A program made the position numbers and the translations under genes. From Hymenopellis radicata (Eukaryota; Basidiomycota; Agaricomycetes; Agaricales; Physalacriaceae), in assembly GCA_015501595.1 (NCBI GenBank), contig JADNRX010000082.1:62001-126000 (forward strand): a stretch of 64,000 nt of DNA, given 5' to 3'. Position 1 is the first letter of the stretch. Each line of letters starts with the position of its first letter. Of the stretch, positions 44,480 to 57,023 are shown in pieces. The notes beneath the pieces are model-generated. The model did no database searches and was not told where the DNA came from. It was given only the letters and a program-made list of their open reading frames with translations.

Positions 44480-45684
44480 TCTTCAAGAACAAGTCAATTG
44501 AAGCAGAGGCACACGGTTTGACGCGTTCACTTGAGAGACATGATAGTTACAGTGAACTTGTTTGAAGGGCTCACTCTGCGCCGACTTAGCCCGACACAGT
44601 AGCCGCAAAAGGCAAGTACCTCGGGTTCTTTACCGACAGGTCACGTGTGCGTACCCCGCTCTCTTCTTGAACTTCCTCTATTTTCCTTCGGCCATTCCAC
44701 CTGTCAACTATGCTCGTGCTGAAATGGCCGTCCCACTGTACCCGGCCTGAATATGGGCCAGGCGTGTCCAGGAGAATCACTACGTCGACCTTCACGTAAC
44801 TCGAATAGATTAGAAAGTCATTAGCCAAAAGAAGCGCGCAGGCCCGCTACATCACGTCGCGGTAAGCCCACGAGTTTGATTCAGATTCAATCGGTTTAAC
44901 GATTACAGTCAGTCTCGAGCCGCGCACAACAGAATCTTGGAGAATCTATCACTTTAGTCACATATTGGCCACGTATCAATTGATCATCCCATCATTGGAT
45001 GCGTGATATCTTACAGTTACACCGTGGATGCCGGAATACCTCGAGCATCGATGGCTTCAAAGATGACGCTTGGTGCGCATTGCCGCTAAAAGTCGCGAAG
45101 AACACGCCTACTGAGTCTCCGCGCCCTTCGGTGCTGTCTATCAGTAATTGTTCACTTGTCGATCCTCGCCGTAATGATCCTGACATTTTTGCAGGATTTA
45201 TTTACGGCTTACATGGGAATGTGAAGAGAAGCGACTACTAATCATATCCAGGACCAGCGCTTGGGAAGGTCTTCAGTGATTCTTACGCGTCTTGGCTTCT
45301 TGACTTGATTGGCAGCCATCTGATGCCACGCACCATCCTCAATCTGTTGGTGCCTTTGGGCTAGCGTCTAGAGATAAGTATGACTCGTTTCTTGGCCGCC
45401 TCAAAACTTACACCGTTCTGGAATCTGGCATTTTGGAAATCGCCTTATAAGTGAAGACTTCGCAGGTGCAACGAGGACTGGGCCGGGGTGAAATGCTATC
45501 GCCACCTAAGCTTCGACGCTCGCTGTCAGGCAGATCCACATGTGTCTTCACGTCTTACTGGTCGCCGGTCCTTGCGCGGTTAGATCAATCTTAGTCACGG
45601 CTCCTGCCAGGGGATCTACTAAAAGCATTCGCTCTTTACGATAGTACGGTACAGCAGCTCATCTCCACTGACTGCGGGCCCCCA
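44480..45684. other. No gene seen
   Basis: Short frames on both strands only (for example 44586-44828 minus and 44999-45241 plus), without recognisable domains or repeats. It contains the upstream regions of the PIG-P gene and of the 7-TM copy at 45685. Confidence 0.45.
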
Positions 45685-46956
45685 TGTCCTCTAGCGATGT
45701 TGATATATCCGAGTTCTCATACCACTGGCGGGACGCCCTCCTCAACGTTACGATTCTAGAATCACTTACGCACGGTGCGCCGGGTCTGTTTCCTAAATCA
45801 CAGTGAAATTGATGATGAACGACGCTTTAGGTATCTACACAACGTTTGTGGGGCTGACTTTATGGCTGCTCCGTTGGTGTTCATTTAATACAACAAGCAT
45901 CCCGCTCTAATCAAGACGCATGTTCAGTCACTCGGGACACGCGTAATAACCGGACCCGCGGTCTCTGCATTTGGATGATCTCAATTATGCATCTGCTGGC
46001 GACGGCGCATCTAGCGGCGCGGTGGATTTACGTCCGACAAGCGTTTATCGTCCACGGAGCTACGGCGGAGTCGACCTACGACTACCTCTCTACCTCGCCC
46101 AGATGGATGCTGACTAGCTCCGTTGCATTCAGCTCGAATACGTTAATAGCCGACTGTGTTTTGGTCAGTCGATAATATGACTTGTGTTCTTCTGGTCTCA
46201 CAAGTATATTTAGATTTGGCGCTGCTGGATAATCTGGGGAACAAGATGGATCGTCGTAGCCTTCCCCATCTTATGCACCGTCGTGGGGACTAGTACGTAT
46301 TATATCGTTCTAATCTTGCCTTCGCCTGACAAGAGCCAGTCTTTGCTATATTTTCCATATATCAGCAAGCCACTACACCGCCTCCCGGAAGTGCTTGGAG
46401 CGAAGCCCAGATCGACTGGGGCGTGCCCTACTTCTCTATGTCCCTCGCCGTCACAGTGCTATGCACGGTATTGATTATATACCGCGTCGTTACTGTTGGG
46501 TTGAAGGGCACAAGTAGCCTTGGTGTTTCGACGGCCTACAGGGTCGTCAGCTACAACGCTGTTATTGAGATTGTGGTCGAATCCGCTGCCCTTTACTCCA
46601 TTGCTCTGTGTATATGGATGGCGTACTACGTCAAAGGTGTACCTGAGGGGAACTATCCTCTAGTAATTTTGACGACTGCTACGGTAAGCCTGGCGAGATC
46701 CCTCTGTTTTGTATGTTTTTCTGAATGAAGGGTACAGGGGCTTGCGCCGACATTGATCATGTATCGGGTTTGTTCAGGGCAAACGCGCAACGAGGATAGT
46801 TGGAAGGAACCGGCCAACTCCTTTATATATTTCGCAAGCATGCGCGCTCATGGTTCGAAGAGCCTCTCTCGCATTGACGGAGAAAGCGAAGCAAGTAGCC
46901 CACAGGTGGACAAAAACGAGTCGAGTGCAGGGTGGTATACGGAAACGCAGGTTTGA
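45685..46956 (+). pseudogene. Seven-TM paralogue, probably disrupted
   Basis: The ATG at 45685 opens MSSSDVDISEFSYHWRD. After an intron the frame gives GIYTTFVGLTLWLL, matching the paralogue at 47063-48295. Between about 45880 and 45975 the expected second helix is broken: stops occur, and a one-base shift would be needed to reach WMISIMHLLATAHLAARW. Downstream exons are intact, carrying TLIADCVLIWRCWIIWG, DWGVPYFSMSLAVTVLC, IEIVVESAALYSIALCIW and GLAPTLIMYR, with a Ser-rich tail ending at 46956. Either there is a frameshift lesion or I missed an unusual exon. Same family as 35406-36624. Confidence 0.6.
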
Positions 46957-47062
46957 GAAAGGAAAGATGGTAAGACAGAAAGATGAGTAATTTGTACATC
47001 GCGGTAATAATAATTGTAAAGATATATACAAGCAAGAAAGGAAGATGGTATGGTATGCCTGA

Positions 47063-48295
47063 TCAATTTGCAAGATAAACGGGACGCGTCATGGGAATAG
47101 GTTTCTCCTCGCTGATCGATTGAGTTCCGTATGATGCGAGATCCATACCCTGGCGTTCAACGTCTCGCGTCGAATCAGCTCCAAAGCGAAGGGAGCTCGA
47201 CTGAAGAGTGCTTCGATGCTCCCTCGGGTGCGACGCGACTCGTACAACAATCAAAGTAGGTGCTATGCCCTGTCAGCAGATTATCAGCACCGGGGTGGAT
47301 GTCACATTAGAGATATGAATACCGTAATTGAGTACAAGACTGCTTGGGGGTAGCCCGTGTTCAGGTCATCTCGGACGAAGAACACAAGGAAAACCACAAG
47401 CGCGATCGCGTATAGCGCGGCAGACTCGACGATGACCTCAATGATGCGATGGTACGTTCGGAGCGCATCGACGCGCCCGAGGTACCAAATACGGAACACG
47501 ATGAGGGATGTGCAGAGGAGTGTCGTGGCCAAGGACATTGCAAAGTAGGGTACGCCCCAGTTGATGGACGCGCCCCATGAACTCCACTGAGCACTGGGAT
47601 GAGGCTGTTCCTGGTATATGAAGAATCCGGTGAATACTGAGCCACATGAGTACGTTGAATAGAATCAAGAGTGAAATGGGACTGACTGATACCTATAATG
47701 GTACACATGATAGGGACGATGACGACCTTCCATCTTCCGTCCCAAACACACCAGCAGCGCCAGATCTGCCGTTGGATTCTATTAGCCTTCGGATTGAAAT
47801 AGACATTGAGGGGAAGCATACCAAGATACAATCCGCGATGAAGATATTGAGACTGGCGACGATGCCGCTGGTCATCCAGAGCCATAAGAAGCGCGTATCT
47901 CCAAGAGCAGCGACCACAGACGACGCGGTTGTCCCTTTAACGATCAAGGCTTGGCGAATCCAGTACCACCGAACGGAGACGTGGATGGTGGCCAACGAGT
48001 ACATCGTGAGGATAAGCAGCGCCAGTGAAATATGTGTCGAGGTGCTGTACAGTTTTTTGGAGCGGTTAACTGCCATGAAATGTTGAGCACCTAGTGAACG
48101 CAGCTCAGAGAACGCCTACATACAGAGACTGTACAACGCGACGCTGACGATGGCCGTATAGATCCCTGGAGCGAGCTCATGTCAAGGCAGAATATTCTTG
48201 AAGGACATGCGCTCACCATGTGTCAGAATCTCCAAACATAGAGAGTTGAAGTACGAGTCCCTGATTTTGAAGGAATGCTCAGACGCTGAATCCAT
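47063..48295 (-). CDS. Seven-TM basidiomycete membrane protein
   Basis: Starts at the ATG at 48295 (MDSASEHSFKIRDSYFN). Introns were placed at about 48233-48183, 48137-48105 (unusually short), before VWRCWCVWDGRWK, after CTIIG, and before GIAPTLIVVR. It shares the family motifs FIADCILVWRCW, NWGVPYFAMSLATTLL, IIEVIVESAALYAIALVVF and GIAPTLIVVR. The C-terminal tail is hydrophilic. It lies tail to tail with the related copy at 45685-46956, only about 100 bp apart, which suggests an inverted duplication. The function of the family is unknown. Confidence 0.75.
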
Positions 48296-49180
48296 GACGG
48301 GGACTTTTCGAGTTGCGCAAGCCGCGCACGATGTCCACCTCGCTTTATACACTTCAAAAACGCCGCGTACTAAATCCGGAGACCTCGTGGAAAGCATACT
48401 ACTGGAACCATTCCCAGGAATCATATAGGTCCTTCTGGTTCTGACGTTCCTTTGTACTTGAATGAGCTTCTACTAATGCTGGCACGAGTACCCTTGTTGA
48501 CGCTGAAAGAGTCAACGTCAACAAAAGAATAGAAAGTACTGCAATATAGAGCCGCCACATACCGCATGTATACTGAGGATCCCGGAATTAAGTGCAGTTC
48601 GCATGCTTTCCGGTAGCCTTATTCAGGTCATCTGCAGATCAACGCCAGAGAAAACTGCGGTTCTTTCCAACTAGGGAACAAGGATTAATCGGATGAATCG
48701 GCGTTTTTTGCGTGGTTCCCGCTTTCGATTACGAACAGTCTGTCAATTCAAGTACATTGAACGTAGTGGATTTCGGGTGTCCTTAGGATAGGTTTACATG
48801 AGACGTACGTCGAAGAAGGAGCCCAGAAAGAGGCATTCTTGGGCGAACATTCTGTACTTGATCGGTTCTTGAGCCGACGAAGTCCTGATAGGGAAGGCCC
48901 TGACCGTTAGAGGCGGGCAAAAATTGCCGTTTTTCAGTGCGCTGCCGACGCCTTGAGCTTGAGCCTCGAGGACCTATGACATCGGAAATGACTTGAGCCT
49001 CCATTGCCAAGTTGAAGCTTCAACGGACTTAGCGGAGCGATTGAAGAAAGGGATCTGAGTTTGGTCTTGCTTGCCGGCGCCATCATGCCATCATGACGAC
49101 GCGTGCCTCGGCGCGTCAGCGTTGCATCCAGGTCATTTTTCCCATACACGACGACGACGAAAGAGGTAACATAAAGGACG
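48296..49180. other. No gene seen; upstream of the amine oxidase
   Basis: Only short frames. Part of this stretch is the shared upstream region of two diverging genes (47063-48295 minus and 49181 plus). Confidence 0.45.
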
Positions 49181-51092
49181 ATGAAGATAGCTGTAATTGG
49201 TTCAGGTGTCTCTGGCCTAGCAGCAACATGGGTCAGTCAAAGCCAGCTTGTTCAGTAGTGAAAACCGAGACGTTCAACAGGTTTTGAATGAGTACAGCGA
49301 GCACGAAGTGCACCTTTATGAAGCGGACGGCAGACCCGGAGGTCATGCAAATACTATACCCTTCAGTGTGCAAAATGGGGGACAGAAACGGACTGTTAAC
49401 GTTGACACGTACGTGTATTTTCTGTCACTCATTAAAAAGCTTTGTTGACAGTTTACAGTGGTTTCGTATGTAGGCTAATCTTGAAGTTGAAAACCTGCCA
49501 TTGACCATTACGTGTCCTAGATTGTATTCAACCCGTACACCTACCCAAACTTCCTCCGTTTCCTCAAACTATATCCTTCCATTAGCATTCTGCCGACCGA
49601 AATGACGTTCAGCATCTCGCGGGACCAAGGCAAATTTGAATGGGCGGGCGACAACCTGTTTACTCTGTTCTGTCAGCCCTACAGATTGTTGGACGTGAAC
49701 ATGTGGCGAATGCTCTACGACATCTTTCGCTTCAACGCGTCTGCTAAACGCCTCGTGTCCATGTGGAATAAACAAAATGCCGAGCAATGGGAAGATTACT
49801 CTATCGGCGAGTATCTTGACTGGGGCTCATATTCCGATGCTTTCCGGGACAACTATCTTATTGTCAGGTCTATTTTTTTTCATTCAGTTGAACTTGAAAT
49901 TAACCTCGCGTTGCAGCCAATGACCGCCGCGATATGGAGCACGCCACCTGATAAATGTGCTCTGGACTTTCCTGCACGCACGTTGATTCAGTTCATGAAC
50001 AACCATCACCTACTCCAGCTCACCGGGAAGCCGAAATGGCTTACATTCCAGGATGGCAGGTAAGAACAGGCTTGCTTCATCTCATTCCTTCGTTTCTGAA
50101 ACACCAATAGTCATTCATATGTCAACGCGATCCTCGATAAGCTACCTCGGTCGCGGTTACATTTGTCGACACCCATAGAGTCTGTCAACACAGAGTCGGG
50201 CGTTGTACTGAAGACTGTAGATGGACGTGAAGAACATTTCGACCACGTCGTTATGGCTTGTCATTCGGATACAGCGCTCTCGATCCTGAAAGCTGGCGGC
50301 GACATCACGCCCCAGGAAACCGAAATTCTGAGCCTATTCAAGTGGAATAAGAACGAAGCCATTTTACATTCCGATCCCAAGGTATGCTGATCCTCCTACA
50401 GCCTTCCTTGTTTTTTTCTGACACGTATTCATAGCTCATGCCCAAGAGCACTCTAGCTTGGTCCTGTTGGAATTATCTAACGCGTTCGACTGTTGACGCC
50501 AACGGCAAAAGAAAAGCCAACAATGACGAAGTGTCTCTGTACGTCTAACCAAGTATGCCCTCGATCTCTCTAACCACCGCCTCTTAGCACCTATGGCATG
50601 AACGCTCTCCAACACATCCCGAAGGACAAATACGGCCCCGTCTTGGTCACGCTAAACGCTCCCTTCGAACCCGACGCGTCAACTGTGCGAGGGCGGTGGC
50701 GCTATGACCACCCGGTTCTCGACCAGTGCGCCATCCAAGCGCAGAATCGCATGCACACTATCCAGCACACCCGGGGTATCTCATTCGCCGGCGCGTACCT
50801 GAACTTTGGCTTCCACGAGGATGGGTTCACGTCTGGTTTGGTTGCTGCGTCGGGTCTGGAGGGTGTGAGGCTGCCGTTTGCGTTGCAGTTTGCGGATGGC
50901 GGCGTTTGGGATACGCGCTCAACACCCAGAGCGTCGGAGAAGGGAAAAGATAGGGTGATAGAGTTGACGGCGACGTTCTTTGATGTCTTGCAGGCGTTTG
51001 GGATTCGGCATGTTATGGGAAGGGTGTTGGGCTTTGTACTGTGGTATTATCTTTTCCTGTTGTCGTTGCTTGGAATTCGGTTTGAGTTCTAG
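49181..51092 (+). CDS. FAD-dependent amine-oxidase-family oxidoreductase (516 aa)
   Basis: Exons 49181-49231, 49281-49408, 49459-49465, 49521-49862, 49917-50059, 50111-50381, 50435-50538 and 50588-51092. The third exon is 7 nt and restores VDTGFIVFNPYTYPNF across the junctions. The N-terminus MKIAVIGSGVSGLAATW is a dinucleotide-binding GxGxxG fold. HEVHLYEADGRPGGHANT is the second FAD contact and VFNPYTYPNF the family signature. Later segments (PMTAAIWS, HLLQLTGKPKWLT, GISFAGAYLNFGFHEDGF) match the NAD(P)/FAD oxidoreductases that in bacteria often sit next to cyclopropane-fatty-acid synthases. A hydrophobic C-terminal helix (GFVLWYYLFLLSLLG) suggests membrane attachment. The substrate is unknown; lipid modification is an inference. 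Confidence 0.88.
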
Positions 51093-51382
51093 AAAGATGT
51101 GTTTACCACTCATGTACATTATTGTCTTTGCTGCGTGTATTTCGGTCATTGCTGTGAACGCAGGTCTGTTGGGGCAGGAGGCCAGAAAGATCGTTGTCCA
51201 GAAAAGGCAAAGCGCTTGCCCAAATTGGCCGAGCCATTTCGCTATGACGTTGAATGTCAAACTCAGGTCAGCCGCTCGACGCCGGTTTTTTGAGGGGATG
51301 AGGACACGAAATCTTCCAGTCGCTTCGCCAACGATCCGGAAGCGACTGGCATCGAGTCTAGGTCAAACTTGAACGTTATTTA

Positions 51383-52653
51383 ATGCCCCTTTTCTCTGAG
51401 ATTCCTCAGACCTCTCTCTCAACCGCAATGACTGCACCACCCGTCCCGCAAACAGTTTTTCGCTATTATCGAGCCAACGATGACCGTTCTCCCCGCCGCA
51501 AAGCGAACGCCTTTGAGACAGACATCCTCGTCTCCCTCGTAACCCAAGTGAACATGTTCTTCAGGATCCCGCGCATAGTCCGCCTAGTTGCATTATATCT
51601 CCAGAAATCCGAGGACGAAGACTTAGATGTGGATGCTGTCAATGTGTCTCCAGAAGCACTTGAGGCAGCAAAGAATATCCTCGCCAGTGTGGTTCCTCAA
51701 ATCGACCTCGTAGAAGGACTTGTTCAGGAAGGACGAGTCGTAAAGGCCCCGGACTCCTCGCCCGACGCACCCGCTCCCACGAAACCCATACGAATTGACA
51801 TTCGTGCCGAAGTAAGCGGGCGCAATCCCTCCTTCTTGAAAATGCTCAATATCGTGTACAGAGAATATACAGTCTGTGCTCGATTGCCGCCCATATGGGC
51901 CCCGAGTACCAGAACAAACCAGTGTATAGGCGGGCGTTCTCGTGGGCATTCTGTGTTTTGCTTCACCAGGTGATGCACTTTGTGTGTGATACTCCTCACA
52001 GGCAGCCAGCATCCACCTCCCGCGAATCTCCCCGGTTACAATCACATCCAACGACGGCCTCACGACTCAAACCTCGCCCCAAAGGAGCGGGGTTTTGGCT
52101 AGAAGAAGAGCTCTACGGGGGAACTTACCTCGCCGCCCAAGATTCGCCCGCTGAGTATCCCGTACCTCGGCACCCGACCGTTCCAGTGCCAGACGGCCTA
52201 ATCCTTTATGTAAGACTTGGATTCTATGGGAACTGGTGAATGATGTGTTTTCTCCCTTGCAGCACATTCGGGACATCCGCGCGAAAACATTGTGTGAGAA
52301 CGGCGGTTACAAAATTTGGATTCTAGACGACGAGCTTCTGCCTCTTGTTGGCCCATTCACTGATGGTGAGTGATCCATTTTGAAATCCACATCAAACCGC
52401 TCATGCAATATTGTGCATAGCCGCCTCTCCCTCGGCGATGGAAAGCATTTCAAGAAATCTCGAAAGCCACATTTCTAGTACGGACCCAATTATGAAGACA
52501 GCGCAACTTGCCCAAGTTAGCTTAAAGTACGACGGCGAGCACGAAGCCTCCGTGATCCGGGACGTTTTTTTGGGCGATGAGATGGATGAGGAAGTCCAGA
52601 AGTATAACAAGTGGAGATACACGCCGTGGAAGGAAGGGGAGCTTGATTTATGA
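51383..52653 (+). CDS. Hypothetical protein, intact (370 aa)
   Basis: Exons 51383-51811, 51862-52209, 52263-52365 and 52421-52653 join in phase. The start could be the in-frame ATG at 51428. Recognisable stretches without a known domain are ANAFETDILVSLVTQVNMFF, YQNKPVYRRAFSWAFCVLLHQ, KGAGFWLEEELYGGTYLAAQD, KTLCENGGYKIWILDDELL and MKTAQLAQVSLKYDGEHEASV. No signal peptide or membrane helix is evident. I know no function. The ordered exon structure argues that it is real. Confidence 0.7.
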
Positions 52654-53092
52654 TGGACCGAGTGAACTGTGTATTACAATTGTCACTGTTGTAGCCAACA
52701 TCGGAAGTTCCTTTAGGTTGGGTGTCCAGAAGCATAGCAGTGAATGCGAAAGAGGCCAGAGTCTTGACAATAGCTTGACTCGGAGCGAAAGTCCTCCATG
52801 ATGGCAGCGGAAGGGACAAGAAAACACAGCTCGAAGATTCAAGCCCAGTGAAAACACGCTCCGAGCTGTCGGTGCTATACCGAGTCTGGCGGAGTCTATC
52901 TGCAAATGCCAGAGCAGGTCAGAAACCAATGTAATAGATAATCCGGTGTTTTGCTGTGAAATGAGTTCGATTGTTAACCATTGAGCTTCTCGACGAAAGT
53001 GACTTCAAAGTGTTTCTACCGACATCAACCTGACTTCGGCAAGCGGCAAAGGTGAACCATACAGTATGCATAACCCGTAAACTTTGGGATCG
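52654..53092. other. No gene seen
   Basis: 3' regions of two convergent genes; no recognisable feature. Confidence 0.45.
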
Positions 53093-54717
53093 CTACTTGG
53101 TCGGCACGTAGTGCACACCTACAATCTCAGAAAGCCTCTTCAATTCGGTCTCGATGGAGCGAAGTCGGGCACGAGACAGTGTTACATCCAAGACCACACT
53201 GCCATCAGGCAGCCGTCCTGATATTAAGACAGCATTCGAGAACGGCGACCCCCTTGGCATGAGGGAGTACCTATACCCACACACGGTCCGTGACGCCCCA
53301 ACGCCCGTCCAGTCCGCTTCCAATATCTTCGTAGAAGAGACATTCGACAGGAAGAACGTCTCGTCTGCGTCCGGATGTATCGGCGCACTGACTAGTGCCG
53401 TCTTAAAGACGTGCTGTGCTGACAGGACGTGGAACATGGACAACGACTTGCGGCAGAACATCAGTTGATGTGCTAAGGCGGGTAGGGGAAACTCTCTGAG
53501 GTCGGCGGCGGTGTAAAGGGGGTATGGGAGCGGTGTGAATGCATTGTGTGGGTATTTCTGGATCTCGGGGGTGTCTGGAAGGAGATGGCGGTACGACGCC
53601 AGGTTGGTACAGTTGATTGTGATGTTGTCCGTTTCGTCTGCGTAAATAACCTAGGGAGACATTGGGCGCACGTCAGTGCCGGGTAAGAAGAATACTGGGA
53701 GACAACTTGCCTTCCAAAGCCATGCCGTCAAGATGTCTGCTGTAGAAACTCTGGGCTCATCCTTACCCTCTTTGACCAATGACACCCGCACATTCTGAAC
53801 GAGGTACTCCAGAATCGCTTTATGAAGAATTACGCAATGAATTCCAAGATTGTGGAAGAGCTTCTTCCGCGTGACGTTCAGTGCTAATTTGAAGTCGCCA
53901 AATATACCAACGTCCGAGTAGCCAGCGAAGGAGACCAAGGCGACTGTCCCTGATTTCTCCTGCTCATCCAGAACCTTTTGCACCGGGTTCTCGTTCATAC
54001 CAGGTTTCGGCGGCGGAGGGACAGTCCATTCTTGCCCATTTATCTCGCTTACCAATGCGTGCACGATTTGGGCAGCACCGGTACCATCGAAGACACCATG
54101 AGGACGAGAGAAGCTTATGGCAGTGCGCGATTTCCCTGTTGTTGGGTCCGCACGAAGTCGGGTTATATGCCAGCAAGTCAGAGGATACTGAGAGGAATTA
54201 GGACTCACCCCGCACTTTCGATCATGTTTAGTTACCGGTCCACGTGATCCAAGGATGTTCTTTCCCAATCCTGATTGCATCGAGGCGTCGCGGGATCTAT
54301 GAGCAAGTGCAAGGGAGGAGAGGGGGAGACGGTAGGCAGTGACTCGTGTGGCTCGAAAGCCGCATGTTCAGATGTCGATGTTGTGAGCGAGAAAGTCTCA
54401 TAGTTTGGTCTAAATGACCCTAGAGGGATGATTATTCGCCAGTTCTTTCCCTATATCATGAAGTAACGGTAAAGTCGTAGTATGAGGGAGAGGTGAACAC
54501 TCACTAAGCCTTCGTAACTTTGTAGTCTGCCGGCAAGTAAGCGCCATTTGTTCGTAAGACGAGAAAGGGCACCGCGGAAAGCTTCGCGATCGATCTCCCC
54601 CTCAACAAGCCATACTGTAATGAAAATGCTTGCTCCGTGCCCAGCGTCATTGGGGGTTAACGGGAAAGTAGCAGTGGAGGACATGGTGATGGGAAGAGGA
54701 AGGGTGAGATATGACAT
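53093..54717 (-). CDS. HXXXD-type (BAHD-like) acyltransferase (about 484 aa)
   Basis: Exons 54717-54505, 54450-54244, 54187-53711 and 53650-53093. The start could be the ATG twelve codons in (MSSTATFPL). The central motif RPHGVFDGTG matches the HXXXDG active site, where the His deprotonates the acceptor; it is preceded by the beta-rich ISFSR. WRLLAGRL is the typical N-domain segment. Intron 53710-53651 has a GC donor in strong context (AAG|GCAAGT). The donor at 54243 (GTGGAC) is weak and was chosen for phase. The DFGWG motif of plant members is not seen, which is usual for fungal relatives. It probably transfers an acyl group from CoA to an alcohol or amine; the substrates are unknown. Confidence 0.8.
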
Positions 54718-55434
54718 TCATCAGCTATCGTGACGTATGTCTGCCAGTGTTTGTCGCGTACATTCGATACCTTCAAATACTTGTAGACGCGTCAAGATGG
54801 GTTAAATAATGCTGTAGACATTGTTGAAGAGTGTAACTCGAGATGACGGCGAATTTACATAAACGTTGACCGAAATTGACACGCGCCGCTCACACCTTCG
54901 CAGCCTACCTACGATGTTCAAGAACTACATAGCATCGTTCCAAGTTCTACCTTTCTGGCTTGGAACCTGCATATTCCAGGACACCTGGTCCTCACCAGGC
55001 TCGCAAGTTACTCAAACGGCTGTCTATGGTGATCCGACATGTCCCAAATGTCCATCAGATCTAAATTTATGGTCGTCGTCAACCAGTCGCTCGAACCTGC
55101 CAGTGGAAACGCGAAAAGGATAGTGGAATGCAGATCTTGCACGGGAAAAATGGTCGGGGAATGGAGAGATTGGTCCTCTGGTGGTCATGGACTTAACGTT
55201 GTCCGCATTCTTCCTAAGTAGGTCAGGAACGCAGCGCGATCGCTTGGAGCCCTGCAATTGGATGATCGGGCGTTATCCACTGCATTGTCATCATCATTGC
55301 TCGGCGCTCGGTCCTCACAGGCCTTGTTCTTTTCCCCTTGTCTGCGATGCTCGTGCAGTGACTGCTATCAGCCTATATGAACTATTCTGACGACACCTCT
55401 CCACTAACGTTTACCTGCCTGTAGTTGACCTACC
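54718..55434. other. No gene seen; shared upstream region of acyltransferase and LPMO
   Basis: A divergent intergenic region of about 700 bp. Only short frames; no clear element recognised. Confidence 0.45.
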
Positions 55435-57023
55435 ATGACCTCTTTTATGCTTTTCATCTCGGTCCTGCTGGCCTCTGCGCGCCTCGCACACGCGCATTTC
55501 GCTGCCTGGGCGCTAGGTGCGTGTTTTCAAAGGCCTCCAACCCGACGCCCCTTCATGACGCCGCTAGGAATGTACTGTTTGAATGGGACGCAGAAGGGCT
55601 TTGATGACCAGAATAACAACGCTCCTGTTAACCCTCTATTCAACGTATGTGCTCCTGTTGCGCCACCGAATCATTGATTCAATTATTCCCGCTACCTAGC
55701 TTTCAAGGGAAGACTGGTGGTTTCACCATGTTAACGGCGTAAGCCCATAACGACCTCGAACGCGCACTGGACTGACTCGATGGCTGCCTTGTAGTGCGAC
55801 GAATTTCCCCCGATGAAGGCCACTTTCTGGAAATGTGAGTGCCGAACACTACGCTCTGTGAACTGTCTATCTCATGCTCTGTTCGTGCAGACCAGCAAAC
55901 AGCGAATTCACAGTGGAACTGGCTGTCAACCGCGCCTTCACCACGCTGTCTTACGGCGGAGATAATATTGCGCGTTTCGGGGACGGTGATGACCATGATG
56001 AATTCGACCAGTTGGCAAAGCAAGGAAAGCTGACGACGTGTATCGGCAACCCCAATAGTGCGTTGGTCTTTGGTGTCATTTCCTGTCCTATCTGAACACG
56101 GACTGCAGTTCATACACAGAATGAATCGATGGCCGCGGGCACCATCTTTGCGATATCATATAATGTTCGTTATCTTTGACCTTTTCTTAAAACATCACTA
56201 AACTGTTGGATAGTCTGACCTAACGAAAATCACTGAAGATAACCTAGTAGTTTTCTCAGTACTGCCCCAGTGCGTTGAGATACCTTTCACTCCATAATCG
56301 AGGCTTATCAATTCTCCATACAAGTACGCCTTGGTTTCGCCTCGCTACATACGAAGTCCCGAACCTACCTGCTTGTCCCGATGACGGCTGCACATGTGCT
56401 GTAAGTTTGGATCTCTCTCCCGCATACTTTATTAACAAGACCTGTTTCGTCTTTATCAGTGGGGTTGGGTAAGTGCTCCTCATGAATCTTCCACTACTAT
56501 CAGCCTAATCATCTCCGTACTAGGTTGCCAATGGGTACGTGACTTCTGAATTATTCGCAACGCCACGTCCTCATCTCCCTGTAGCTGTGGCGAGCCCAAC
56601 TTCTACATGCAGGGCTTCAAATGCAAAGTTGTCGGGAATACCGGCGGCGCGCGTCTAGCGACAGCCAAACCGGCGGCGTGGTGCGAAGACGACACGTCCA
56701 AGTGCGTCTCCGGCGCGAAACAGATGATATTCTACAACGCGATTGACGGAAACAACGTCAACGTCAGCGGATATGATCTCTCCGGATCGCCCAGATCCCC
56801 AACGTACAACTCGAAGATGGGGTTCTCGAACGGGCGGCAGACTGATATCTTTGACGAGGATGGGACTGCTACGACAACGAGTATCACACCGACCTCAACC
56901 TCGTTCGGACCGCCAAACCCCGACGATGATGACGACAGCGGTGCTGCAGCGCTCTCGGACATCCTGCGCCAAACTTCACGTTATCTTTCAATGCTATTTC
57001 TTCTTCCCTTCTTCTTCGGTTAA
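55435..57023 (+). CDS. AA14 family lytic polysaccharide monooxygenase (348 aa)
   Basis: Eleven exons: 55435-55516, 55568-55644, 55700-55738, 55795-55834, 55896-56057, 56109-56164, 56214-56269, 56325-56400, 56460-56468 (9 nt), 56524-56534 (11 nt) and 56585-57023. They sum to 349 codons. A signal peptide ends ARLAHA, so the mature chain begins with His (HFAAWALGMYCLNGT), the copper-binding His brace. NPNIHTQNESMAAG holds the likely second His. WWFHHVNGCDEFPP, AVNRAFTTLSYGG, ATYEVPNLPACPDDGCTCAWGW and GCGEPNFYMQGFKC match AA14 enzymes, which oxidatively cleave xylan coating cellulose. Cysteines are plentiful, as in the family. The tail is Thr/Ser- and Asp-rich with a hydrophobic end (LSMLFLLPFFFG), suggesting GPI anchoring. 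Assignment is from remembered family motifs. Confidence 0.9.
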
